Program-made: the position numbers and the translations under genes | The notes under the pieces: model-generated | Databases searched by the model: none | Told to the model about the DNA's origin: nothing | What the model saw: only the letters and a program-made list of their open reading frames with translations | Assembly (NCBI GenBank): GCA_015680685.1 | Contig: MNCI01027477.1 | Location: forward strand, 427,161-491,160 | From: Gnetum montanum | Lineage: Eukaryota; Streptophyta; Gnetopsida; Gnetales; Gnetaceae | DNA length: 64,000 nucleotides | Direction of reading: 5' to 3' | Part shown: piece after piece, positions 1-12,409 of the stretch | Layout of the letters: each line of letters begins with the position of its first letter | Numbering within the stretch: the first letter of the stretch is position 1

Positions 1-286
1 AACTATGCTTGGATGGCAATCCACACATGTCAACACTCTTGTTTGCTACTGAAAAACATGACTATGCTCAACATTATTCACACCATTGACTATGCTCAGC
101 ACTATTCATATGGTTGACACCACTCGACACTTAACGTCATTTTTGCATTAGCACTATTTGCATTCTACAAGTCCTTGTTTGATCGACAAGACCATTTAGA
201 GCACTCTATCTCTACCTCCAGCAAGGCCCTTGTGTGGACACAGGGTTAGGCTATGCACCCAAAAATCCCTCAGTGTTCCAAATGCC

Positions 287-1640
287 GCTATTTTTGGTCA
301 TTATAGGTATGATAATACTTTCACCTATCTTCTTACTCAATATATGTCGTAAGGGTTCAACCTCTAGAAGAAATAACAGTTTCTTCACCAAGTAAAATGC
401 TTCATGGAGATCAATGGACACCTTTACAAGGTGTGTGCCAATGGCTTGGTTTGATGGTGTGCCCCTAATGCTAATTAACTACACATTCTCCAAGATGTTC
501 ATAAAGGTCCTTGTGAAGGCTACTATGCTAGGAGATGCATGACCATTAAAATCTTGATGGTAGGGTACTACTGGCCAACAATCATTAGGGATGCTCATCA
601 ATATGTCCACTCTTATGGATGCTGCCAATGAGATGGTGGAATGACTGCTTGAATGGAAGGACCTAAACAATGGATTCAACTACTAGAATCATTCGACATT
701 TAGGGCATTAATTTCATGGGTCCCATCATGCCCATGTCAAAAGAAAATGTGTACATCATAGTTGTTGTTGACTATTGTCCAAAATGGGCAAAAGTAATAA
801 CTATCACTAACTATACATCTACTATTGCTTGATTTGTACAACAAAATGTTGTAAATAGGTTTGGTGTGTCACATGCATTAATTTCTAATAATGGAATTCA
901 CTTTACAAAAATTACTTTTCAAAAGCTTCTACAATGCTTGGGAGTTAAACATAAACTCACAACACCCTACCACCCCAAGCTAATGGTCAAGTTGAGATTA
1001 CCAATAGGGAAATCACAAAGATTCTAATAAGAAATGTTAGCAACTATAGGAAAGATTGGAGCACAAAACTCACCGATGCCCTTTGAGCCTATCGCTCAAC
1101 ATGGAAACTTCCTATAGGCTACTCTCCCTATGGGCTTATGTATGGAAAATTACCAACACTTCCTATTGAAGCTGAGCTCTATACACTTTCAATAGTTTAT
1201 AACCTTGACCTTGACTTGAGTCTAGCACAAAAAGAAAGATTGATGAATATCAACTTTCTAGATGAAAATTGATTAGTAGCCCTATCATCTAATAAGCTGC
1301 ACAAGGCATACAACAAAAAGTGCTATGACCTTAAAATTAGAAAATTCAAACTTCAACCAAGAGATAAGGTTCTTTGTTGAAACCCCACACATGTCCCTCA
1401 ATGACCTAAGTTTCAAACATTCTAGGAAGGACCTTATATCATTTATGAAACTTTTTCTTCTAAGGCCATGATGATCTACAAACTTGAGAACCTATACAAG
1501 AAATAACTGGTCAACATACAAGAAGTAAAACCTTTCTACAACCATAAGCCAACTACTACAACAAACACGTCATCGAATGGACAACCACATTCAATATTTT
1601 GGATCTTCTCCTTTCAAATTAGTCCTAGGAAAGATGGCCA
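287..1640 (+). pseudogene. Ty3/gypsy integrase remnant
   Basis: One frame from 287 gives the linker and zinc-binding region, then the catalytic core; small indels follow (for example near 980). Recognisable pieces are YYWPTIIRDAHQYV, GINFMGP, VVVDYCPKWAK, ISNNGIHFTK, NGQVEITNREI and the C-terminal LQPRDKV region. In the family, the core carries D-D-E and the N-terminal domain carries H2C2. Here both catalytic Asp positions read Asn (codons at 710-712 and 887-889), one His and one Cys of the zinc site read Tyr, and only the Glu (994-996) survives. Several in-frame stops are present. This integrase is dead. The homology is clear; the exact lineage (Athila/Tat-like) is inferred from linked features. 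Confidence 0.8.
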
Positions 1641-3595
1641 TCCATGCTAACCATATAAGCAACTCCTCAATTTTTTGATATTTTTGTTTTACAACTACTT
1701 TTTTTTAAACATTCTTTATTTTACACTCTTTATTTTCTACATTATTAATTTTTCAAAGTTTTTGTTTTATAACATCATTAGTACATTTTCTTTTTCTTGA
1801 ATATTTTACAATTTCTTATATATTTTTCTTTATTAGGATGTAATTTTCTTATTTTGTTTTAATAATAAGCATCTTATTGCCAACTAGGTACATTGTGATT
1901 TACTTGATGTGGGCATTTGTTATCTAGTTATTTAATTATTGGTGTCTAGATTATAGCTTTGAATTTTGTTATTGATAATTAGAACATAATTTATTTTCAT
2001 GCAATAGGCAATGAGTCCACAACATCCACCCATCCACAAACTCTATTGTTCTCCTTGTTCTAGAACTGTTCTATCCCTTTTTCATTAATAAAACTATAAT
2101 GAATTTGTAACTTTGATAATTTCTGGATTTGGAAAGGATTCAAAGGTTTGAATAGGATGTGACATTAAGAGGATTTAGTATTCTTTGTGCCTTTCTTCTT
2201 GCCTAGGTGCATGTGTGTTTTCATGGATTTCTTATCATTTTGGTTGGACCAATAAAGAAAATTCAATAAGTCTTTGCATGGTGTGGTTTCCATTTCAAAA
2301 AAAAAAAAACAATGGAAATTCAAAGCAAACCTCTTAGAAAAAATAAAAACATACATCTTTGCATGGTGTGGTTCCCATTTCAAAAAAAATAATGAAAATT
2401 CAAAGCACACCCCTCAAACAAAATAAATAGGCTGAAGGTCCCCTCTAACTAAGGCCCTTCCTCACTTCCTACTTCTCTTTTCTTTTCTAATTAGGAATGG
2501 TGGTTGTTCTATGGGAACGCTCTTATGTCTCAATGGGCTAGAATAATCTTAGAATGATGATGCAAACTCACTGAACATGGATGGTTTTGGTCTAGACTAC
2601 TAATGGGTTTTATCAAATCATTTAACCATAAAATTCATAAGGGACTTCATGTAACCTCAATCAGGAACTCCATTTCACTCTCTCTCATTCATCTATGCTT
2701 TTCATGTCTAACCTCACTCCCAATTTCATGTTTTTATTTGATGTCTTGGTTTGATGTGTTAAAATTCTTAGGTAGTTTCTGCCAAGTTTTTGTACTTAAC
2801 CTTCTATAATCATTAATCATCCATGGAGCCCACAGACTCTTTGGTTTGTAGTTATGCAAGGGCATAAAAGGCCTATGCTTGCATTGGGGAGGACCCACTT
2901 GCATATCTTTTTGTTGGGTCAATTAAGTTCTTTATCCTTAGACATTCTCACAATAAAATCCTTTTTTTCATTCCCCACCAATGACATCCACTTGTGCACA
3001 TCTTCATAAACTTTTTCACTAAACTTTTCCTTTTATTGCTGAGAATTCTTACATCCTCTTCAAGCATTTCATCCTGTTTGAACTTTTTCAAATTTAATGA
3101 ACTGCTTATTCATTTTACCCTATTTGTTAGTCTTCCCACTAACACTACTAACAAAATCAATTCATTACAATCACAACCTAGCCAAGTGTAACCTCGATGA
3201 GATAAGGTACTACAAAGCTCTATGTTACACATTACATATTAACCTGCTATCTTTGTTGTGATTACAATGAAAATCATGGAATGGAAGTGGGACTATCTTC
3301 ACCAAGGATGATGTAGCAACATCACATGATGAGGACTATTTATGATCATTGGATCTTCTTTAGCTACCAAGAGGAGTTGGATGTCAATTTTGTCCAAGGT
3401 GTTCTCTTCTATTATCATGAACACCCAATTTTGTAAAAGATTATAATTTGTATATTTGGGCACTCAGAGTCTATCTATTAAATCTAAGTTAATTTTTATG
3501 TCAATCAATAATCCCATACCTTCCCAATATTTTGTAAGGAACTTGTTCCTCCTCTTGTTCACTCAAGGTTGAGTTTTCATTTAATCATAGGGGTT
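1641..3595 (+). other. E1 post-integrase spacer and decayed third-ORF start
   Basis: Non-coding. A T-rich stretch (1660-1860) follows integrase, as it follows gag in element B. A block at about 2840-2905 with GGGGAGGACCCACTTGCA matches blocks in A, B, E2 and E3. At 3261-3273 the text TGTGATTACA/ATG corresponds to the splice-acceptor/ATG junction of the other copies, with the acceptor G lost. The segment before the LTR (3505-3595) contains the family's 'aatcccatacct' text and a decayed polypurine tract. No gene is supported here. Confidence 0.6.
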
Positions 3596-4448
3596 TGATG
3601 AGTTATGATTTGACTGACTTTGATATCAAAGTCTTGACATCAGATACCTAATGTCAAAGCCTAGGACACAATGTCGAATATCCAATATCACAGGGTAGAT
3701 TCCAGCTTATTAATATAGTGCTTGGGCTCATAGTTTTAATAACTTGTTTGATAGTTTTTTTCATAGATAGTGAAGCTATTGTAGTTTGTTTTCTTTAGAG
3801 TTAGAATATTTTTTGAGTGCCCATAGCAGGAGTCTGAGTGTGTATGGATCTTTGTTCAAGCACTAATGTACTTGAGCATAACAGTGTGATGGGAATAAAA
3901 ATAAATCCTTTTCATCATCCTTGCAGCACCGAGAATAGATTAATATTTTTTTAATGCTTTCATCATTCAAGCCTTTACTTTAATGCATTTTCATTAAGCA
4001 ATTAATTTCTAGTTGTTAATGAACACAAGCACAACCACTTTGAGCATACATGTAGCACTTGGTAACCCAAAAACACTTAACCTTTGGTAACCCAGAAGAG
4101 CTACATGTGTTCAAGATGTTTTTGGAAAGTGGAAATGGGTATTTGTGTTAAACTAGCTAGGCAATAGGCTAATTAGATATTAAGTTCCTCTATCTTCCAT
4201 TCTTGTTGTAGGTGATTAAACTTACAAAATATAAAAGGATAAAAATCATATACCTCAATTACACTTAAACCATACCCTTGAGCTTCACCAGTGTAGTTGG
4301 GAAGACAATAAATGTTCTCAACATCCATTTCACTTCTTAGAGAAACTAGTGCACTAGAGAACTATAGGTCCATGAAATTTGATTGGATCATACATAAACA
4401 CCTTAGTGATTTTTATGGTTAGTTGTAGGGGCACCTTGCCACTCATCA
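3596..4448 (+). repeat. LTR1, 3' LTR of E1
   Basis: Starts TGATGAG and ends ACTCATCA, the inverted ends shared by the family. It is 853 bp. U3 has a decayed GATATC-type array (about 3620-3705). The downstream R/U5 text is the same as in LTR7 and LTR9 (CTTGGTAACCC boxes, 'AAACCATAC', closing 'GGGGCACCTTGCCACTCATCA'). Confidence 0.8.
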
Positions 4449-4686
4449 GCAACTAATCAAAAAGAAACCACCACCAGGAACTACCTAAACTCCATCAACC
4501 TTCGACAGATTTTATTTTTTATTAAAGTTGTCATTTCATGTGTCATTTTTTGTTAACACCATTTTAGCATTTAAGATTCATATATATAGTAGTCAATGTT
4601 AGTGAAATCTACCTCCCAATTTTGTAAGGAACTCTATCCTCATCTTTTTTAACTCAAGGATGAGTTTTTAGTTAGTAATGGCGGTA
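4449..4686 (+). repeat. 238-bp internal remnant between LTR1 and LTR2
   Basis: Sits between two same-orientation LTRs. Its right half (about 4612-4686) is the pre-LTR segment of the family ('ATTTTGTAAGGAACT', then a polypurine-like GGCGGTA against the LTR). It is therefore the tail of a second, almost wholly deleted element body. Such LTR-tail-LTR arrangements follow LTR recombination plus internal deletion. Confidence 0.6.
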
Positions 4687-5581
4687 TGATAAATCAAAAT
4701 CTTTATTAGCTACAATATTGGTTATTTGACATTGGATTCATGATATTGGATCACTGATATCGGGGCACAAGCTACAATGTTCGATATCCAATATTGCAGT
4801 TGTGTGTAGGCCTATAAATACAAGACTTAGGTGCATGATCCATGAATAATTTTCATTCAAACTTAGCAAAATTCTGTTAGTTTGTTTTCTTAATTTTAGC
4901 ATTTAGCACTTAGGAGTATATGCCTACAATGTGATGTTAAGTGATTGAACAGAGTCTTTATTCAAATGGAATATACTTGGACACTTATCATGACCAAAAA
5001 TGAAGATTGAGATTACTTTATGTCATTACAGCATCACTTAGATTTCTTCTTGTTTACTTAACATAAGGTGTATTATTTTCACTTAGCTTACTAATTACTA
5101 TTTACTTTTCCATGAAATTTACTTTTACTATTATTAAGTGGAATGGATACAAATAAATCTAAGCATTAAGTGTAATCATTTGATAATCCAGTAGAATTAT
5201 TGCTTGGTTCACCTAGTAGCAGAATACTTAGTAATCCTAGTAACAATTTCATAAGTCCAAGACCTGTATGAAGAATCAAGACTGGATGTTCATCACCTAG
5301 GCTAGACTAGATTCATTTACCATCACCTAGATTTAGAAACCACTTCATTTACCTTATGTTCACTAAGACTAATATGAGCCACACAACATCAGTTATCATA
5401 CACCTTATTGTGAGTTAAACCATATGCATTGATTTTACTAGCTTACGTGGGAAGACAACGATCACAAACTTAAACCTCTTACTAGCATAATCATATTTCC
5501 TTGTCTACAAAATTTGATTGGGCTACATGTGAACACTCATATTTGGTATGGTTGGGTGTTGGTTTACTCCACCGCTCATCA
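4687..5581 (+). repeat. LTR2
   Basis: 895 bp from TGATAAATC to CGCTCATCA. U3 shows the clearest 14-bp register of the GATATC array, with units starting at 4714, 4728, 4742 and 4756. A TATAAATA box lies near 4813. It resembles the solo LTR at 50708 most closely. The right flank AGTAT cannot be compared with a left flank. Confidence 0.75.
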
Positions 5582-7709
5582 AGTATCTACTTAAAAATAT
5601 ACCCTATGTAACCTTTGATGTAACAAGAATATAACATATAAACTTATGTTACAATCCTATATTTTTTACCTTAAATGATCAATTTGAGAGCAACCATGTC
5701 AACAAAAAAAAAAACATAATACAAGTTTTCAAAATTTGGTGACCTACATAACCTACATGTGTGTTCTCATCCAACTTCCACTTTCTATACTAATATGATG
5801 TAAACTTAGAAAAAGCTTTTCAATGAAAATGTAACGTCTCAACAAGAATATAAATCACATATATTGAACTTCTAAGTTTAACTATACCTTTTTTGCATTC
5901 CAAATAAAATTTTTGGTTGTCTTCTATATTTGACCATAACTATGTTGAAACCCATCGTTAAACCAACTTATAAATGCACTTTGGATTACTTTGTATCTCA
6001 TCTAATAAGATATCTCAAGTCTTCAACCATTGCAACCTTTGAAAATATCATTTTTCTCTTTTGTACCTTTAAGAACTTCTTTAGAAAAATTTAATTAGTT
6101 TTGCTTTAAAAAATTCTATATCATGCACAATAACATTAAATAATAGTAAGCCACATAATTTACTGGTTAAGGCATGAATCTTAATTCTTACAGTCATAAG
6201 TTTAATGAAATATACAAGTATCTTAACAAAAAAAAACCTCTTCTTCATCATGATGTTAGTCTTGTCTAAATATCAGGTAAAAAAAGAAAACTTGTTAAAA
6301 TTAAATTGGTTTAGTAGATCTATCACAATTTCTTAATTTGGAAAAAAATTCAAGCAAGGTTGTTAAAAATGAATACCTCAATAATTTAAGTAATTATAAA
6401 GCTTTAACTAGGAACACATCAAATTGATTTGCAAAAAATAAAAGAAATAACATCAAGAACATTTGAGGCAAATAACAAAGCAGGATACACAAAATTTTTG
6501 AAAAATTTTTAAAATTCAATTTTCCCTTGGCAATCACATTTCATCTACAAAGATTATATTATTAAAAAAAAGTTGTTTCATTGCAATGTGAATCACATAA
6601 CTATTTGCGTAAACATAAACATTTTACATCTTTCATAGAATGAAGTAATAGAATAAATTTAAAATAAAATAGTCATTAAAAATTTTGTAGAATAGAAGAA
6701 TTATATGATAAAAAATTACCCTTTCAAAATTATGATCAAAGCAAATCCAATAAAGAAGCAACTTCAAAGGTCAACAAGGAAATAAACTACATGAATATGA
6801 TGATTTGTAAAGTTCTTGCATAATAAGAATAAGGAAGGAAAAAGCCTTCAATCTCCATTCTGTAATGATAAATTTAAAAAATGAGAGATCCTTGTTAAAA
6901 TGGAAGAAGTGGTAAGCAAAACAATGCATATTACACTACCTAGAATAAGTAGTTTATATGGGCCTAAGAACATCGCTATCAAAGTTAGAAATATAAATAG
7001 TAGATTAAAAGTATGTGAATGTCATAACTACTTAAGGACATGTTTAGTTGCTTAAATATACAAATTTTGAATCCAAAAATTCATGAATCTCAACATATTA
7101 TGTCTCTAAAAGTAAAATTTGCAAAAAATAAAAAGATTAATAAAACTAGGTGTATTTGGTGGGTTCAAAAATAATCCTATAATTCATCCTCACAAAACAA
7201 CAAAAAATCAAAAAATTTCTTTGATCTAATAAGTGGAATGTATCAATTCAACACTAGAAGATTTGTGTAGCTAAACATGTCATAAAGGGTCATAAAATTT
7301 GGATCAATGAAGATCTTACCAAAATGGAAATTGAAAAAAGATCCACAAAATGGAAGAAGATAAAGAATGTAAGAGCGTATGGTTTTTTTATTACATTTTT
7401 AAATATAAAATTGTCATATAATAATTACTAAAAATAAGTATTTAACAAACTTTACGAAGAATATATATCATGTTTCATTGTCAATTTTTAAACATTTGTG
7501 GGTTAGTAGCATATAAAGTGAATGTGTTATATGATATATTATTTTTTTTAATAATTAATATTTTTGAATTGCTTAGAATTGGGAAATTGAAACTATCTAG
7601 AATTTTTCATTATCAACTTTTCTATTTTGTCTTTTCCTTATAAAAAAATGCAAATCATGGAATACCATTTGAAGGTTTCACTATTTTGATTTGAAATTTT
7701 CTTCATTAG
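5582..7709. other. AT-rich region without recognisable genes
   Basis: About 2.1 kb of AT-rich sequence with stops in all frames. A weak tRNA-like stretch (about 6155-6205, 'TACTGGTTAAGGC' and 'AAGTTTAATG') may be a very decayed SINE head. Nothing else is supported. Confidence 0.6.
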
Positions 7710-8507
7710 TGATGAGTGGTGAGATATCCCTGCACTCAACCATACGAATACGAGCATAGCATGCACGATCTGGTCAAACTCCATAGACTAAGTGCCTACA
7801 TGCCTCTTGGAACACTTAGGGTTGATCATTCGTTGTCTTCCCAAACTTACTTGTAGTTGTCACGGTGTATGGTTAAGTAAGTCTAAGGTATATGATTTTT
7901 ATAGTCTTTTTGTGTTTTATCTCCTATGCTAATGAGTTGAAGGGTTGAGAAACTAATTACTAACTCTAACTAAAGAACTAAGTCTAAATTACCTAGCATC
8001 AACATCCATTCCCACTTACTGTACACACCCTGAACCGATGCAACCGCGGCTACCAAACGCTAATCGTTGCTGGGATCACCACGCGTAATCCACGTGCTCG
8101 AAGTGGTCGTACTAAGGCACTTAAATAAGAGAGAAGGGTTGAGAGAGAAAATAGTAAATAAAAAATAAAAAATAACAAGAAATAAATAACAATAATAAAA
8201 TCCTATTCCAAGAAGCTCGTCTTTATTGCCGTACACAAACTTGTGTTCAGGTACAATGTTTGCTCAAATAAAGATCCGTTCACTTTAGGACTCCTGCTAC
8301 GGGCACATGGAAAATATTTTATCTCTGGAGTGATCAATCTGCTAGATTTTCCCTACTATCTAGCCTAGGATGAGAAAACAAGGGAGAGTTGTCTCTTATT
8401 TATAGATATGACGACGCACCGCGATATCGCGGGGGAGGATGCGATATCACATACACGATATCGTGGGGAATGCAATATCATGACAGCCACGATATCACAT
8501 CCCAACA
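7710..8507 (-). repeat. LTR3, 3' LTR of E2
   Basis: 798 bp. On the minus strand it starts TGTTGGGATG and ends CACTCATCA. GATATC-core motifs at 8423, 8443, 8457, 8474 and 8491 are spaced 20, 14, 17 and 17 bp. A TATAAATA box lies at 8397-8404 (minus). The polypurine tract, rich in GGGGGTA, abuts at 8508-8520. Confidence 0.9.
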
Positions 8508-8679
8508 TACCCCCATGACTAAATGAAAACTTTTCCTCGAGTTCTTTATAATAATATCAGTAAGGTATGAAATTATTGACTGAATGGAAATAATGGGATG
8601 ACATGTGAACAGATCATTATTACAGGACTCAACAACTGGTGTTCATGACAACAAGGGTGAACACCTTATTACATTGACA

Positions 8680-8868
8680 TCAGGCCTCATTTGGCAACTT
8701 GAGAGAAAGAGAGAAATAAAGAAGTGCTACTGCTACCAACGCTAAGATTTCACCTTTCGTTGTCCATCCATAAACGCACCATCGATCTTGCTCCTTGCAT
8801 AGATGTTTCAATGCTGCTCTATTCCAAGCATTCCCTCCAAATCCAATCCGTTGTTGCATGGTCACCAT
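8680..8868 (-). CDS. short third ORF of E2, 62 codons, possible membrane segment
   Basis: An uninterrupted ORF starting at the ATG whose A follows directly after a GTGTGTGCAG acceptor (8869-8878). The product is basic and aromatic at first (about residues 1-43), then carries a hydrophobic stretch, ILALVAVALLYFSLSL (about residues 41-56), long enough to span a membrane, and ends after a few more residues. A has a related but interrupted ORF in the same place (30648-30836). No family is recognised. The position after the pol-side spacer and next to an acceptor is that of envelope-like ORFs, but a 62-residue product is far too short to be called an envelope protein. It may be a chance survivor. 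Confidence 0.35.
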   Translation of the reverse strand: MVTMQQRIGFGGNAWNRAALKHLCKEQDRWCVYGWTTKGEILALVAVALLYFSLSLKLPNEA

Positions 8869-8883
8869 CTGCACACACAACAT

Positions 8884-10477
8884 AGTCTTATATTAGCAAG
8901 GGTAATTAAATCATCATGTAATTGATACCTTGCTTCAATGTAAGTCCATTGGCTAGGTTGTGGTATGGCTGATACGGATCTAGAGATATCTTAATGATGA
9001 CTACCGAAGGTGTAGGGGTTAGGAAAAATTTGAAAAAATTGGGGCTAGGAGAAAATCAAAAAAATCAGCCTCGTACCCCCATGACTAATCGCAAACCTCT
9101 GGTAGCTTTAGAATGGAGAAAGAAAAGGAATAAGAAAGATAGATAAAAAGGGACAATTATGACAGCGATGAAATGGATGTTGAGATGGGAATGAACAAAG
9201 TAAAAATAATTGCAAAAATGTTAGGGGAAATAATTTAACTAATGCCCCAAATAGGAATGTCAGTGGGTCCTCCCCAAAGTAGGCTCATGCCCTTAATGCC
9301 CTGACAAACCCACATTCAAAGAGTCCATAGGCTCTAGAAATGTCCTTAGGAATAAGAGTTAAAGACTTAACCGTAAGAGTTTACCAAAAAGAAAACAATG
9401 CATCAACCAAAATATACACTAATGATACAACTAGCAATGAGGTGAATAATGGAGAGAAGGATGGCGAGAAGAGAATGGAATGAAATCCCAAGAACACGGT
9501 GGTGTACAGCCCCTTGTTTGTTTCATGATTAATGTGACTTGGCAAATCCCATTCCAAATCCGGCCTCAAACCAACCACATCCAGTGACTTCGCATCAATG
9601 CATTTGGTCAATCCATCCCTTTGAATAACAAGAATGCTTCCCCAAAGAGTAACCACCATTCCGACGAAACAAGGAGAAGAGAATGGGAAGCGAGAAGGGC
9701 CTTAGTTAGAGGGAACATTTTTGGTTCCATAACCAATGCTTGTAGCCCAAGGATTATTTTGTCTAAGGGGTGTGCTTTGAATTCTCACATTTTTTTTTGT
9801 GTTTTTGTGTTTTGTGTTTTTATGTGTGAGAACCACACCATGCAAATACTTCTTATTTTTATTGTCTCAACTTCCGATAATTGGGTAACATCGGAATGGC
9901 AAGAAAACTTAAGAAGAAAACATCCAAGAACCTAAGAGAATGGCCAACACAAAAGCATCAAGTTCCCTTGAAGTCACACCCTTGTCAAACCTTGAGTCCT
10001 TCCTTAGTTTGAGAAATGCCCAGTCACTAATTCGTTAAAGTTCTTAGTATGAAGGGGACTGTACATTTTCAAGCCGAGAGAGACCATAAAATTTGTGGAT
10101 GGACGGATGAAGTGGACTCATTTCCTGCCATATCAAAAGAACATACCTTAGTATCAACATCATGACTTAAAGGTAAAAACCAAACATTAGCAATCAATGA
10201 AAAATAGTTCATACCATCGTGAAGAACACTTATTGGGTGACAAACTTACACAGTGGATCACACACACATACACACACAAAATAAAAAAGTATAATGATGT
10301 TGTAAAACAAAAATAAGAAAATTTAAAGAAATTTGTAACACAAAAATATGTAAAACAAAAATATGAAAAAAAAACTTGTAAAACAAAAGTGTGTAAAACA
10401 AAAACTATAAAACAAAAACATGTAAAACAAAAACGTGTAAAAAAAAAGATGTAAAACAAAAATGTATAAAACAAAAA
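8884..10477 (-). other. E2 spacer, non-coding
   Basis: Minus-strand homologue of the E1, A, B and E3 spacers. It holds the conserved block (about 9255-9325, 'GTGGGTCCTCCCC' on the plus strand), a second GGGGGTA polypurine-like copy on the minus strand (about 9078-9095) and an A-rich simple repeat of TGTAAAACAAAA units (10290-10475). The ORFs inside are not coding-like. Confidence 0.6.
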
Positions 10478-11535
10478 CTAAAAAGAACTAAAGGCCTCCA
10501 ATGGTTCGCATGGGTGGCCATCTCCCCCATGACTGAATTTCAAGGGAGAGATCCGAAATAATGAGCACCTATTCGAATTTCGTAAAAGTGCCCAACTTCT
10601 CCCAATTGATGTTCTCATATTAAGGGGTGGAAGTTGGTGATGCTCATACTCCAATGTATCTATGCCTCCATTGTTAACATGAGTTGTACTCCTAGTTTGT
10701 TCCGTGCATATTAAGTTGCTCTTTCTAGTAGCTATCAACCATGGGGTGTCTACTACTAGTGTGGTTGCTACATACAAGCACCTTTGAATTTGTGTTTCTT
10801 GGGCACACCGATTACATGGAAGAGATTCTAAACATTCTTCCATGTCATCACCCTCTAAGTCACTGTATGTGATGCACAAAACTTTCTTCTTCTCGATCTT
10901 TCCATAAATGTTTATCTTAGATATCTACAAGGAAAGATCGCAGATCCCTAGGTATGCATCTACTATACTTAGCCATGGCCTTCCCATTATAATTGGGAAG
11001 CCCCCATTGTTACTATTAACTTCAATCAATAAGAAGTCAACTGGGTAGGACCAACCACACATAGTGGTAACAATGTCCTCCACCAATCCCAAGGGAATGA
11101 TGATGGACTGGTCTGCCAGCTCTAGTTGGATGTTACTCTTCTTAAGTTGGGGCAAGTTCCAGGCTTGGTACATCTCTCATGAAATTAGGTTAACTCCAGA
11201 ACCTAAGTCAAGAAGAGCCTTATGTGATTCATTCCTGATGATTTGTAAATAGATTAAGGGGCTTCCAGGATTAGTTAGTTTCCTAGGAAGCTAGCCTACC
11301 TTGATCCAGTTGGTTACGTTATGTGTTAACATAACCATATGCGTACAACTCTGTTGGACTGAAGGGTGCTCCAAAGTGTTAGATGGTGGAGGAGTGGTTG
11401 TGGACTGAACCACTTGTTGTTGTGAGAGCTTGTCTGGACTTTTGGTTCTAAAGAAAGGTCTTCTCTTTTTATAGTTTTCAGAACCAGCAGTAGGTTGGTT
11501 GGATGTCTATAGCTCTCGTAGCACATAAAGTTTTT
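10478..11535 (-). pseudogene. E2 gag end and aspartic protease remnant
   Basis: On the minus strand the first part (about 11535-11320) matches the gag C-terminal region of B (a PFF motif followed by Thr/Ser/Pro-rich text). The protease follows, with active-site text LLDLGSGVNLIS near 11190-11220 and then ADQSIIIPLGLVEDIV, FPIIMGRPWLS and the family's closing beta strand down to 10925. Ty3-type proteases have D-[ST]-G; here it is D-L-G, a common plant variant. In-frame stops and frame changes break it. 10879-10478 continues as an unrecognised acidic segment (133 codons). Reverse transcriptase does not follow, so pol is deleted. Confidence 0.75.
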
Positions 11536-11724
11536 GAAATTCATCATTGCCTGAAGGAAATATTTAAAGGGTAATTAGTTCTAAAATTAATAATAAAATG
11601 TGTCAAAAATAATTTCATTCCCTTAGCTATACCAGAAAATTTAATTTGGAAACCACCTAAGCAAAGATTACTTAACATTATAATCTTTCGAGGACATGTT
11701 CTTCCAATAATTAACATCACACGA

Positions 11725-11812
11725 AAATAAAGTAAATCTATTAAGGCAAGCAGTAAGGTATAACCTAAATTTGGTAATAACCTTACTAAAAATTGGTCCC
11801 TTGTGATTGCAG
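11725..11812 (+). promoter_or_regulatory. predicted branch point and 3' splice acceptor before the third ORF (E2 core)
   Basis: CCTTACTAAAA at about 11780 resembles a plant branch point (CTRAY) and TGTGATTGCAG ends at 11812, directly against ATG at 11813. The same arrangement occurs in B, E3, A and the minus part of E2. A possible donor, GTAAGT, lies just after the primer site at 13349. Splicing is predicted, not shown. Confidence 0.5.
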
Positions 11813-12409
11813 ATGGCCTCAAAATGCAGACAATAGGAAGGTCCTGCTCAAGGTGCGATTGAATGATCTCAGAGAGGTGGAAGACAAGATCCTACCGAAC
11901 AACATGCAAAACAGGAGGAACAATCATTCAGCATTCATCAAGAAGATCCTCATACCATACGGCCTGTGAAAGCAGAAGTAGGAGATACCCTCTGTGAAAG
12001 TGGTGCCTAGTACTTAGGGGAAATGTACCAATTTTGGCACAATGAAGAAGAAGGCACCATGGTTAACATTTGTGGTGTGACTATTGATTTCTCTGTTCAA
12101 GCCATTTTGGAAGTATTAAACCTTTTGAATACATGGCCAAAGGTTGCTTAGAACCAGCTAGACACCTTCAGAACTGAGCAACTTAATAAACTGTTGACAG
12201 AGAATAAAAGGGTGGAAAAAGAAAAAGATAAGGCTGACTGGGATGCCTCTATGGCATAAGCACAAACTTACATGCATGCCAAGGCACTCAAGGCCTTACA
12301 AGAGGAGAAAATTCAGACCATACTTCAACGCCATCAAATTCTAAGACTTGGAGTGCAAGAAAAGGGAAAGACACCAATGGAGGAGCCACTGCCACCAAGA
12401 ACTACATGA
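11813..12409 (+). pseudogene. third ORF, internally deleted coiled-coil form (E2 core)
   Basis: A single frame of 199 codons from ATG to TGA with five or six stops. It begins MASKCRQ, keeps the region LGEMYQFWHNEEEGTMVN and FSVQAILEVLNLLNTW, then a charged helix (QLNKLLTENKRVEKEKDKA, KALKALQEEK), and ends MEEPLPPRTT. Compared with B (919 codons), two large pieces are missing, yet the frame is kept through both deletions. The region around 'FSVQAILEVLNL' resembles the plant transposon-protein domain seen in Athila-like elements (an inference from its pattern). The function is unknown. Confidence 0.55.

Larger units (their letters stand above)
1..4448 (+). mobile_element. E1: 3' part of a Ty3/gypsy element
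   Basis: The right part of an LTR retrotransposon whose 5' LTR, gag, protease and reverse transcriptase lie outside the window. Visible in order are an integrase remnant (287-1640), a non-coding spacer (1641-3270), a decayed downstream ORF start near 3270 and the 3' LTR (3596-4448). It is the only member of the GATATC-LTR family here that keeps any pol domain, so it shows what the full-length, potentially autonomous form looked like. The left edge is unknown, so no target duplication can be tested. Confidence 0.75.

Noticed and set aside
8423-8496. GATATC arrays as CRISPR-like or origin-type repeats
   Set aside because: They lie in the same U3 position of every LTR in a plant retroelement family, have short irregular units and no spacer/leader structure.
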